DNA from: Heterobasidion occidentale
Taxonomy: Eukaryota; Basidiomycota; Agaricomycetes; Russulales; Bondarzewiaceae
Direction of reading: 5' to 3'
DNA: 64,000 nt
Assembly: GCA_039111635.1 (NCBI GenBank)
Contig: JBCAQO010000010.1
Location: 2,232,001 to 2,296,000 of the forward strand
How positions within the stretch are numbered: the stretch's first letter is position 1; every line of letters starts with the position of its first letter. A program made the position numbers and the translations under genes. This document shows positions 9,510-19,784 of the stretch, piece by piece. A model generated the notes under the pieces. That model had not been told where the DNA came from, searched no databases, and saw only the letters and a list, made by a program, of their open reading frames with translations.

Positions 9510-12500
9510 ATGGAATTGCCGCCGGCTTTCAGCGAGTCTTGTGTTTGCGGAAGGTCATTCTCGCTGCCATCGGCGCTCACTTACCACAGGCGCACATGTC
9601 AGAAAACCAAGAAAAGGTTTTCTGAGGCGCTAGCAAAAGCCAAAGAAGTGTGGGCTGCGAAGAAACGTCGTCGAACGGATGCTGATGGATCCAGAGCAGT
9701 TTTGGAGACAGCACCGTTGGTCGCGGAGGTCTTGGAGCCAGCATTGTCGATCGCAGAGGTCCCTACACCAGCTGTACAACAGGTGAGTTTACATCTCAAA
9801 GTTTCGCCCTCATCTGTATCTTAAGGTTTTCAGTCTATTCCACAGTCGTCCTCCGCAAATCAAGATGACCCAAACCTTTCTCTGGCAGAACGCAGGCCTC
9901 GTAGAGCAAATACCAGGCTTCCTAAACGTTATCGTGACATGTTGCCTCAGCCCCCGGCAGCTTTACCCGTTCAGTTGCAGTCGCTATCAGAGCCATCTTC
10001 TTCCGCGTCTATAACTCCGATGCAGTCGCCTCCCACCGTAGCCCTCTCTTCCGATCCACCTCAGGTGATTCAAAAGTCTTTGCGACAGATCTTGAAGTCT
10101 CCCCGAAACATTTTTGGGTTGTTTCGTCAGTATCATGCCACTGACTTTCCAGCACACGATCCCGAACGAGTCGCTGAAAAGCCTGCTTTGTCAACGCAGG
10201 ATGACTCGAATGCCCTCCCTGAGTCTTCTTCTGCGCCGTCATTCTATCCTTATCCCAATCGCTCGTCATTTCTTCTCGGTGAATGGTACTGGAACGATGG
10301 AGTACGAAAATCTCAATCGAGTTTCAAAAATCTCATCGACATCGTCGGCAGTACCGATTTTCGCCCGGAGGACGTCAGAAAAACGCCATGGAGCAGTATT
10401 GATCGCAAGCTGGCTGGTCAGGATGAGGATAATTGGGAGGACGAACAAGAGGAGGATGGGTGGATACACGACACCGTCAAGATATCTATCCCGTTCCACA
10501 AGAAATGTCTTCAACCAGGGGCGCAGGATTATGTCGTCACAAGTTTCCATCATCGACGGTTAGTGTCTGTGATTAAGGAAAAGATCACCAACCCGACAAC
10601 CTTTCCCCACTTACATCTCGAGCCATATAAACTGCTATGCCAACCTGGTAGTGCTCCAGAGGCAGTACAAGTCCACGGAGAAGCCTATACATCAGAGGCT
10701 TTTTTGGATGCACACAACGCTCTGCAGGAAAGTCCAGGAGAACCAGGGTGTAGCCTTGAAAGAGTTGTCGCCGCGCTGATGTTTGCATCAGACGGCACTC
10801 ATCTTTCGACCTTCGGCGATGCCAAACTGTGGCCTGCCTATCTTGCACTTGGCAATGAATCGAAGTATCGCCGGTGTAAACCATCTTGTCGTTCCTTCAC
10901 TCATATAGCTTACTTCGAAAAGGTAAATCGCTTCCATTCTACAGACGAACGACACTGACGAAACGAAATAGCTCCCGGACGCTTTCAAGGATTTTGCTGC
11001 CGAAAGAATTGGAGGAAAGGGACCCAACAGCGCTTTCATGGCCCATTGTCAGCGCGATATGTTACAGGCCCAATGGAGGCTACTCCTTGACGACGAATTT
11101 CTGCATGCCTATGCGCACGGCATTGTCATTGAGTGTTGTGATGGAGTCAAACGACGGTTCTATCCTCGAATATTCACTTACTCTGCTGACTATCCTGAAA
11201 AGTCTGTTTTTCCCCTTTTTGATATCACGGAGTACCCCATCACTCAATCATGTGTCCCAGGATCATTCTCGCCAGCATACGAAATCTCGGTGGTTGTCCT
11301 TGCCCACGTTGCCTGATTCCTCTATCCCGGGTGCATAACATCGGTATGCCTCAGGATATGGCACAACGGGTGTCACTGGCTCGCGTGGATGACCAACACC
11401 GTCGGGTTGTTGTGTCGCTTGCTCGGGAAATAATCTATCACAAAAATTTTGCAGTAAACAGTTCTGCCGTAGAAAAGCTGTTGAAGCCAGAATCTTTGGT
11501 CCCAACAACAGTAAGTTTCTCGCTCTATGGCGTGAACATCCAAGTAAGCTAAACATTCATCTAGAATGCATTCTCGGAAAGACTGGCACCGCTTGGTTTC
11601 AACATGTTTGACATGTTTGTTGTCGATCTCTTGCACGAAATTGAGCTTGGCGTGTGGAAGTCATTGTTTATACACCTTCTCCGCATCCTCGATTGCGAGG
11701 ACGAAGGGCTAAAGCACATCTTAGACCGAAGGTATGCAGAGTCTTGTCGTCAACGACCAGGTGGCTCAATCTTCTGTCAGGTACCGACAGGTACCTTCGT
11801 TCGGTAGAGATGCGATCAAACGTATATCTAGAAATGCTTCCGAATTGAAGAGGATGGCTGCCCGAGACTATGAAGACCTTCTACAGGTAGGATCAGTTCT
11901 CCTTGACTGGTGTTTTCGTTCTGAGATCTGCTGCAGTGTTCAATCCCCGTCTTCGAAGGACTCCTGCCTGAACCGCACAATCACCAGATCTTGCAGCTCT
12001 TGTTTGTACTGACTCACTGGCATGGACTGGCAAAACTTCGAATGCACACCGATCACACCCTTTCCCTTTTAGCTACGCTGACCGCTGTTTTGGGAGAGCG
12101 TCTTCGAGAATTTGTCGACAACACATGCTCTGCTTTCAATACTCGGGAGCTCGCAAAAGAGAGCGCTGCTCGACAACGACGCCAGCAAAATAAAATGGCC
12201 AAACTTCCTCGTCCTGCATCTGTGCTCGCAAGCAGTTCAGCGGATACAGCCAGAAAGCCCAAGTCATTCAATTTGGAAACTTACAAGATTCACTCTCTTG
12301 GTGACTATGTTCGATCTATTATAGCATTTGGGACAACAGATTCATATTCTTCTCAATCGGTCCGTGCCTGTTTTTCTCTGTGTGCTTCCTGCGAATATTG
12401 ACACATTCACAGGGTGAACGTGAACATCTTAGACCCAAAGGTAGTTTCTTGCGTACAAGCGGCAAAAATTATACAAAGCAACTCACACAGATCGAACGAC

Positions 12501-13718
12501 GTGAGACTCGCATCCGCCAGCTTTCCTATAAACACGGCAAACAAGAGTCCGTCTCGAAGGATTTGAAACAGCGGTATCATATTGGCGAAACGGAAAAGTG
12601 CCCTGTGGTTCTTCCTCTCTTTTTACAGCGAAATTCAGGAGATCCCGCCATCAAAGTACGTTGATCATTTTCTCATGTGAAACTATCAGACACTTATGAT
12701 CTTCAGGAATTCTTGTCCAAGCTCAGGGCTCATCTTCTTCCGCGCATACAAACTGTGTTACAGGTCGAAGCCGCTACGCTTCCTGAGTATTTGAGGACTG
12801 AAATTCCAGTCCGGGACCCTACAAAGCGGGACGACTGCGATCTCATCTTCTTCAAGCACGACAAGCTCTATTTGCACAAGTTAGCGCGTTTCAATTACAC
12901 GACTTACGATGTTCAACGAGGACAGGACAACATTCATCCAGGTCACTCTCGCAGCAATGTCATGGTGTTGGCTAACGTGGATTCCGATGCAACAAGTCAT
13001 CATTTTTGGTATGCGCAAGTCCTTGGAATTTACCATGCAAATGTTATCTACACCGGCTCCGGCATGTTGGATTACTGCCCTCGTCGTATGGACTTCTTGT
13101 GGGTCAGATGGTATGAGACCATGCCTGCGACGGACGATGGTTGGGACACTTGCGAATTAGATTGTCTCCGCTTTCCCCCTTTGAACAGGGAGGATTCCTT
13201 TGGATTTTTAGACCCAGTAGACGTTCTCCGGGAATGTCACATTATCCCAGCGTTCGCAAAAGGTCCTCGGCATGCAGATGGGATGGGTCTCTCCCGATGT
13301 GCCAAGGACGGACAGGACTGGAAGGCTTACTATGTGAATCGGTGAGTGAACATCGTACTCGGCATATGAAAGCCCGACTCACGGTCTCGCGTCTAGGTTT
13401 GCTGATCGTGATATTCTGATGCGTTATCACTGGGGTATGGGCATTGGGCACATTCATGCCCACGAACGATCAACTCCTGTCATTCCTTCTGGACGACAAG
13501 GGCCCTTGGAATTTCTTGAGGAACCAGAGCCCACGACACGGGTGCCCGATCTTCAGGATACGGATATGGAGGAGAGAGAAGACCCAGAGCTGGCCTTGGA
13601 AGATCGTGAGGCAGAGGGATGGGAGGATGTGTCAGATTCAGAGGAATCCATGGAAGATCCGGAAAGTGTAGATGAGGACACAACGATGTTTGATGCCGAG
13701 GACATGGTGTTTTCATAA
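9510..13718 (+). CDS. Plavaka-family transposase
   Basis: DNA transposase of the Plavaka group (CACTA/EnSpm-related, frequent in agaricomycetes). The N-terminus has a C2H2-like finger (CVCGRSFSLPSALTYHRRTC) followed by ALAKAKEVWAAKKRRR. The central core reads MFASDGTHLSTFGDAKLWPA, ALGNESKYRRCKPS, MAHCQRDMLQAQWRLLLDDE, YPRIFTYSADYPEK, GGCPCPRCLIP, then NAFSERLAPLGFNMFDMFVV, DLLHEIELGVWKSLF and the C-terminal HKLARFNYTTYDVQRGQD, MDFLWVRWYE and FGFLDPVDVLRECHIIPAFA. About ten exons with GT-AG introns of 45-60 bp can be joined with no stop or frame break from 9510 to 13718, so this copy may be functional. It ends in an acidic tail (ERED.ELALEDREAEG). Start chosen at MELPPAF, just before the finger. 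Catalytic Asp/Glu residues are not assigned. Confidence 0.85.
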
Positions 13719-13826
13719 TTCTATTGCACGATTCTTCGATAATCACATCTACGTACATCTCTTAATCAGGGAGGGCTGGGAAAGTAACACCCCACACCCC
13801 TGGCATGATTCTACTGGAATGGGGGC

Positions 13827-13959
13827 CGACGAGGGAGCGGGGAGCAGAGAGGCCCAGGAACGACCTGAGGACGGATGCAGGAGCCTCTCATCCGAGTGTG
13901 AGCGAGTCAGCCGCGCTCCTGGGACTTGCGGAGGGATTCGACGAGGGAGCGGGGAGCAG
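13827..13959. repeat. Two copies of a 21-bp direct repeat downstream of the transposase
   Basis: CGACGAGGGAGCGGGGAGCA(G) occurs at 13827-13847 and 13939-13959, 112 bp apart, with similar following sequence (GGC..CAGGAACGA versus GGC..GAGGAATGA). Such subterminal repeats are typical transposase binding sites in CACTA-like elements; that role is inference. Confidence 0.7.
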
Positions 13960-14526
13960 GGCGGCCGAGGAATGACGTGCGGACTGTGGCCGCAGCGAGG
14001 ACGGGCGCGCGTGTCGAGCGTATGCGAGTGACGTGACTACGGCCGCGATGTGACAGGTGCGTTACGACGCGTTTCCTGGTCACGCGACACATAACGCTTA
14101 CGAAATATTCATCTAAAACCTCTAATCGCTAGGTCATCAGGAATTCTTCACAGATACGGATGCACTGGCGACATTAGAATCTTTATCTGTCAAAATGGGA
14201 CATTGTTACGAGTCTTCACTGTGTATCGTGCGTTCTGTACAGAGCGTTGCCGTTACTGATTTTTATTTGTACAGTATAAGCCATTAGCGTGCGTCGTGAC
14301 TTACTGATCACTCTGATAGATGTCTTGCAGACCGCGAGCGGTGTGGGATATATCCCTAATTGCATTGTCTGTCGCGAGAAAATCAAAGAAGCGCGTACAA
14401 ACGAACACCACCGTTAAACTCTGAACGTGCAAACGTTTGCACGCAACCTGCACTCTGTCAAGAGCTTCCATCAACAAACATCCTCAACTACTACACCCTC
14501 TGAACACGGTCAATCACAGAATCAAC

Positions 14527-15089
14527 ATGACACGCTATCATAAGGGAAGGAGGGGGACAAGGTGAGCACACAGCACGCTGTGTTCTGCGCTAGCGTCGCT
14601 AACGATCACGCTTGTTAGAAACACTCGCTCGAGGTGAGCATCTCTCGTTTTCACTGGACCATGGGAGTGAAACCGCTGGTACTAGGCGCGTGCTGACGCT
14701 GCGGAAAGAGCGTGCATCGGAACCGACAGTCTCGTGGGCGTTTTCGGAACACTATAGCGCGAACGCGGAGGAGAAGTCAAGGGTAGAGTCACTTGTCCGA
14801 GAGTTTCTCCGCCACGCTGGGCCCGAAGCCCTACGCGATGTAGGAGCCGTGTGCATTCGGTGAGTTTGGATTTCACTCGCTGTTTGATTCTCTTTCATAG
14901 TGCTCTCTCCTTAGGTCCACTATGCATACGTCGGACGATGAAGTAGAACACGTCCAGGTGCGCGTATACGCGAAGGACGGACGGCGTTTGCGCATCAGGA
15001 AAGGGGGAAAGGATCGATGGGCATCCTTGCATATCCCCAACGATCGTGGTCTCTGGGTGCCAATCGTCTTCGTTGAAAAGAACGCCTAA
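14527..15089 (+). CDS. Small conserved-looking hypothetical protein
   Basis: Not recognised with certainty. Four exons: 14527-14561, a 15-nt exon at 14619-14633, 14686-14859 and 14915-15089. All introns are GT-AG and the joins keep one frame: MTRYHKGRRGTR, NTRSR, RVLTLRKERASEPTVSWAF, NAEEKSRVESLVREFLRHAG, EALRDVGAVCIR, then VRVYAKDGRRLRIRKG and GLWVPIVFVEKNA at the stop. The product is about 130 residues, basic at the N-terminus with a helical middle and a beta-rich end. No signal peptide or membrane segment. The several introns with intact frame argue for a real gene. Its location between a transposon and a minisatellite suggests an accessory region. Function unknown. Confidence 0.6.
14619..14633 (+). 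other. 15-nt microexon of the small hypothetical gene
   Basis: Flanked by TTGTTAG and GTGAGCAT. It codes N-T-R-S and parts of the flanking Arg codons; skipping it keeps the frame but loses five residues. Confidence 0.55.
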
Positions 15090-15196
15090 ATGTCACGTCT
15101 TCCCATCCAAGTCGTCCCTACAATCTGATTGTCGTTGTACTCTATTTACTTCTTGGTCATGCGCTGTACACTAACTATTTCTTGATCATGCGTTGA

Positions 15197-15455
15197 CATA
15201 TGACAATGCCTGGTAAAAATTCACCTATAATTCATGCTTCTGGTCATGGACTGCAAGATCATGCTCGGTTGTCATTGCTATTTGAACATATGACAATGCC
15301 TGGTAAGATTTCGACTATAATTCATCTTTCTGGTCATGGATTTCAAGATCACGCTCAGTCGTTATCGCTATTTGAACATATGACAATGCCTGGTAAGATT
15401 TCGGCTATAATTCATCTTTCTGGTCATGGATTGCAGAATCTATTTCAGTCTTATC
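15197..15455. repeat. 90-bp tandem repeat, nearly three copies
   Basis: Copies begin at 15197, 15287 and 15377 with CATATGACAATGCCTGGTAA and contain TATAATTCAT, TCTGGTCATGGA and AAGATCA(T/C)GCTC. The third is truncated around 15440-15455. The period is a multiple of three and the plus strand stays open through all copies (MTMPGK..S.IIH.SGHG), ending at 15484. Weak relics (TTCTTGGTCATGCG, TTCTTGATCATGCG) precede the array. No promoter or homology supports translation. Confidence 0.9.
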
Positions 15456-16021
15456 TTGCTTCTCTTTTTGTAAATTTCTGGTGAATACTTGATCAGACTA
15501 TACAAAGGTAGAAAAAGGCTTTCCAAGCCGTGACTATATGTCACCACTTGACCAACTCCGACAGGGAAAATCAGTACCAAGTAATTTTCCCGATGTTGTT
15601 TGACAACTGCTTCGAGTCTACTTCGTCGTTCGACAGCGTTCGACTCGTTGGCCGTTTTCAAGCTTCAAGTCGGACTTGACACGGCTGCTAGCACTAGCAC
15701 AGACTTCGTCGTGTGAGGCAGAGGCAGGTGAGTGGTCTGGCATAAGTCGGCTGTAATTAACAGTCCATCAGGCTCCTTATCGGTCAACAACGCCATGCCC
15801 TGAACTATGCCCCGATGGATCTGATCGTAGATTCGATGGCGCTTCATCTTCGTGTCTGGTTGGGTCTCGTTACTTCAACACAGTGACTAGTAATGGCACG
15901 CGGCTGTCTGCCCCTGCTTGGCCACCCAAGGACTGCATTATAAGGGCAGAGCGAGCGCTCGCAATGATCGCCCCCTTTCGCATAACTTCTCGCTAGTTGT
16001 TTTACAACTCGGCTTTGAGCC
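15456..16021 (+). promoter_or_regulatory. Promoter region of the alginate-lyase-like gene
   Basis: About 0.5 kb without a gene. A TATA-like TTATAAGG lies at 15938-15945, about 80 bp before the ATG at 16022. No other motif recognised. Confidence 0.4.
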
Positions 16022-17974
16022 ATGAATCCTGTCACTCTTTTACTGGCTTGTGTGAGCCTTTTCTACACTGGTACCGCCGCTCAAGGCTTCACCTCCTACG
16101 CAAATGACTTTTTCGACCCGAGCATCGTCGTGCAACAGTCGGCGACCAACTCGACGCGTGTCCTCGCGCAGGATACAATCATACATTGGGCAGAAGATCT
16201 CTCAGCCCAGGGTCCTTGGTGTGAGTACTTATTTGGACGCAGAGGGGCGTTCGCGGAAGTCCACCTCATATCATCCCCTACATTTGCTTCATACCCCGCC
16301 TCGCCTTGCAGCGGTCGTGAACAAACCCTACTCAGCACCGTCTGGGGATAAGCACGACTACCTCAGCTGGGCACCTTAGTACGTCCTCATCGCACCATCG
16401 CGCATGGCGCCCATACCCACGCCCGCGCCTCATCAAGCTGGTGGCCAAATTGCACCGGTGTTGGCAACACGACAGAGCTACCCGCTGAGCAAAGTAAGCC
16501 CTCCTCGCCTCCGCCGCGTGCTATCCTCGCACTGAGTACAACTGCTTGCCTTGCTCCGACCATTCCCCGATCGTCCATTTGGAATTTGTCCAGTCTGGAC
16601 GACATGCCCATACTACCAGCGTGACGGGTTGTTCAACCCCGACGTGCGCACTGTTGACAACACCGGCGACTTCGATACGATGTCCAATGCGGTGCTATAC
16701 AGTGCGATGGCGTGGGTTTTGAATGGCTCGGACGCACATGCAGCCAACGCTGTGCGCTTTGTGCAGACATGGTTCCTCGACGCCGATACTGCGATGAATC
16801 CAAACTTAAATTATGCGCAGATGCAGCGCGGACCCGATAAGCAGCTTGGCACTCACACGGGAGTCTTGTACGTGCCTTTTTGTGGTTCCCTTGATTTCAT
16901 TGCGTTTTTCTTGAGGCCCAACGTATGCTTTTCCTATAGGGATCTGAAGGGTTTCGTGAAGATCGTGAATGGAATCCTCATACTTCAAACTGGAAAGAGC
17001 GCGGTATGGACGGACGACATCAAAAGCCAGATGGCACAGTGGACGACCCAATACGTCCAATGGCTCGAAACAAACCCGATCGCGCTCGCCGAGGCTGTCG
17101 CTCCAAAGTACGTATCCTTTTCGTTATCGCCGCCCCTACTCCCAGCGTGACGCACTTGCATAAATGGTGCGGTACGTCGAGCCTGATGGACTTCACTGTT
17201 ACAGCAACCATGGCACATTCTATTACAACCAGCTCGCGGCTCTCAAGCTTTTACTCGGTGACATTGATGGCGCACGCAATGTGACGCAGACTTACTTCGA
17301 TACGCTATACCTGAAGCAGATCGACGCCAACGGAGAACAGGCGCGTTCTTCATCAGTTGCTCTTGAATACTTGTTGACGGATCATACAGCCCCTTGAGGC
17401 GGTGCGAACACGGCCTTATCACTACAGAGCGTATAACCTAGCCGCCATGATCGTGAGTCTCTCCTTTCTGTAGCCGCATCTCTTCACATGATCACCTTCT
17501 AATCATCGGGTCAAACAGACCAACGCCCGCATCGCGCAATACGCGGGCCTTGACGCCTGGAACCTTACCACCGCGAACGGCGGCACGATCCAGCGCGCGC
17601 TTGACTTCGCGATGGGCGTCGACCCCGGGGACGAAACCGCCGACGAGCTGTACCCGAGCGTCGGCGCTGTCGCGTCTGTTTACAGCAACGAGGACAGCGG
17701 GGACAGCCCTGCGGCAGGGAAGTACACGACGTTCCTCGAGGAGAAGGAGGTCTCGTACGCGGCAGAGCCGTGGTTTCTCTGGAATCAGCCACTAAGCGAC
17801 GGCGGGTACGTCGCGGCGACGCTGGCCAAGGCGTCTGCGAGCGCGTCTCAGGCCACGGCAACCGGGTCTGCACGCGGGAAAAGCAAGAATGCGGCTGCCG
17901 AACGGTACAGCATGGATTGCGTGGACCTGTGGGTGTTTGGTGGAGGATTGGCCGTCCTGTGGATGGCTCTGTGA
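16022..17974 (+). CDS. Secreted alginate-lyase-family (PF05426-like) protein with likely GPI anchor
   Basis: Begins with a clear signal peptide (MNPVTLLLACVSLFYTGTAA|QG). The spliced frame gives WSVVNKPYSAPSGDKHDYLS, WAPYWWPNCTGVGNTTELP, FNPDVRTVDNTGDFDTMSNA, TWFLDADTAMNPNLNYAQM, HTGVLDLKGFVKIVNGI, NNHGTFYYNQLAALKLL, and GEQPLEAVRTRPYHYRAYNL. These are the conserved blocks of the fungal alginate_lyase fold; NNHGTFYYNQ and the Arg/His/Tyr cluster are the likely catalytic region. Members cleave uronic-acid polysaccharides by beta-elimination, but fungal substrates are mostly unknown. The C-terminus is Ser/Ala/Thr-rich and ends in a hydrophobic stretch (DLWVFGGGLAVLWMAL), consistent with GPI attachment. 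At least seven exons; the intron at 17341-17389 needs a GC donor to keep GEQ-PLEAV. Otherwise intact. Confidence 0.85.
17341..17389 (+). other. Probable GC-AG intron in the alginate-lyase-like gene
   Basis: GAACAG|GCGCGTTC...CATACAG|CCCCTTGAGG joins GEQ to PLEAVRTRPYHYRAYN. The nearest GT (GTTCTT) leads to a stop. The donor is unusual (GCGCGT), so a sequence error cannot be excluded. Confidence 0.6.
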
Positions 17975-18567
17975 GAGAATCGTGGGGGATTGTCGGACCT
18001 ATTACTAACGCAGTCGAATATCTAGCGCCTAACATAGACAAGACTTATTTTAGGCGTTAGAGAAGAAAAACTAAATTTGAGAACATCAAGAACAGGGATT
18101 CTGACCCACTTTTTCTGACTTGATGAGAGCGTGCGTTTCACTACAAACCCTGCTTTGAACCGCGCACCGCAAAGAGCACATCGCAAGACGCAGCAGGCAT
18201 TGGCAGACTTCACTGTATTGAAGGCGTCTATAGTCACAGAAGGAAGATAAGGTAGGGCGAGTCGAGTACAGATAGTTTGTGCGTCGTGTATATGTGCTAG
18301 ATAGAATAAACGCTGGGTCGTATGGCCGCTTACACACCGAAATTACTTTCCTTCGACGAGGAACAGGGTCAATTAAACAATACAACAGCAAATTTCTCCC
18401 GCCAGTGACTCAGGAGGTCTACCAATCGAATATTTCCACGTCTCCTCGTGATCGTCGTCGCCGCCATCATCATCTGCATATCGCTTTGCTTCGTCAACGG
18501 TCATCGAGGATTCATCAAGCCGGTCACCATCCAGCCCAATCGGAGAAACGCGCCACGACGCATTGTC
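17975..18567. other. Convergent intergenic region with a 3' hairpin
   Basis: Between two 3' ends. An inverted repeat CTAGCGCCTAA (18022-18032) and TTAGGCGTTAG (18050-18060) can form a 10-11 bp stem (one G-T pair) about 50 bp after the upstream stop. Nothing else recognised. Confidence 0.5.
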
Positions 18568-19784
18568 TCACGCTTTGGCGGTGGTGAAGACAAACGACCC
18601 ACAGCTCCGCCTCTTCTCCTTGGCGCTGCCATCGCCCATAGCCTCGTACGCGAACCGCGGCAGCCCCTCCTCCGCACCCACAGCCTCTGCGCTCCCCGCC
18701 GGGGGCGGCTTGTGGATGTGCAGCTTGTCGAACACGTAGTTCTCGAGCGGGAGCAAGCGGAGCAGGACCACGTTCACCTGAAGCGCGAGCATGGCGACGA
18801 CGAACCCGGCCGCGGCGTCGAGCAGGTAGTGGTTCGCGGTCGCGACGATCGCGAGCAGGATCAGCGCCGGGTAGCCCATGAAGAGGTAGTGCAGGCCCAT
18901 GCGGCGCCAGCGCGAGCGCGTGCCCGCAGGCGTGTTCGCGAACAGCGACCAGCCGACGATGAGCGAGTACCCGAAGTGGAGGCTCGGCATCGCAGCATAC
19001 TGGTTGCAGAACTTGTTGGTCGTCCACACGGAGGAGACCGCGCCGCGGTGGACGGTGTCGATGAAGCCGTAGCTCTTTGGGAGGAGGCGAGGGGGCATGC
19101 ACGGCCAGAGAGTGAAGACGACAAAAGCGAGGAGGTTGGCAAGCGCGAGCGTGCGCCGCGCGGGGGCATACGTATTGAAGCGCTGGGTGCGGTAAAAGTA
19201 GGCTAGGAAGGCGATCGTGGCAGGGATGTGGATGAAGGAGTAGATTCTTATGAAAGATGCATCGAATTTAGGTGGTTGCACCAGCGAGGTGGGTTGTAGG
19301 CATACCTGTTGAGTGAATTGAGCAACCACGGGGTGCGCATGACCCACTCCTGAACACCATTTTCCCACTGAATGCCCATCGCACGCTCGGCCTCGACGAC
19401 CTGAATGCCATGCCTGCGCGCGAGGTCGACTGTGCCCTCATCGATAAAAAGCACAGCAGAGATCGCGCGCGCGATCTGGTATATCCAGTACGTGAGCGCC
19501 CAGTAGAGGACCTCTAGAATGAACGGAAGACGATAGAGCGTGCGAGAGATCCAGTTGTTGGCGTAACGCGAGGTGTCGCGCGCGCCATTCGGGCTCGCGG
19601 GCGAGGACGGGCTCGGAGGGTACGGGAAGAGAGGCGGGGAGCGGGATGTGGTGCGGCGGTTAAGCCAGACGCCGGTGGCGAGGAGGGAGATAACGACGGC
19701 GGGCTCGAGGACGTAGCCAAGAGACGAGGATCCAGGGACTGCGACAACCTCCGGATGGAAAGGTTGGACGATCGGCGCGTCCAT
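18568..19784 (-). CDS. PAP2-superfamily integral membrane protein (Aur1/PAP2_3-like)
   Basis: Two exons on the minus strand joined by an intron near 19250-19304 (LLNSLNR|IYSFIHIPATIAF). Several hydrophobic segments are visible: VISLLATGVWL, LEVLYWALTYWIY, HIPATIAFLAYFY, ANLLAFVVFTLWP, YPALILLAIVATA and AAAGFVVAMLAL. The phosphatase/transferase motifs are AAMPSLHFGYSLIVGW (the PSxH motif) and ATANHYLLDAAAG (HxxxD), the catalytic histidine pair of PAP2_3 proteins such as inositol phosphorylceramide synthase. It starts MDAPIVQPFHPEVVAVPG and has a soluble, charged C-terminus (AKEKRRSCGSF). It is shorter than Aur1 and lacks recognisable Aur1-specific blocks, so the lipid substrate is uncertain. 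Likely in the ER or Golgi membrane. Confidence 0.8.

Larger units (their letters stand above)
9400..14095 (+). mobile_element. Plavaka-type DNA transposon, ends approximate
   Basis: Bounds are only a guess around the transposase gene. The right flank (13719-14095) is GC-rich and repetitive, unlike the gene, and is a likely subterminal region. No terminal inverted repeat pair or target duplication could be matched by eye. Confidence 0.4.

Noticed and set aside
15197..15484. Tandem array considered as CRISPR
   Set aside because: Units are contiguous 90-bp repeats without distinct spacers, in a eukaryotic genome.
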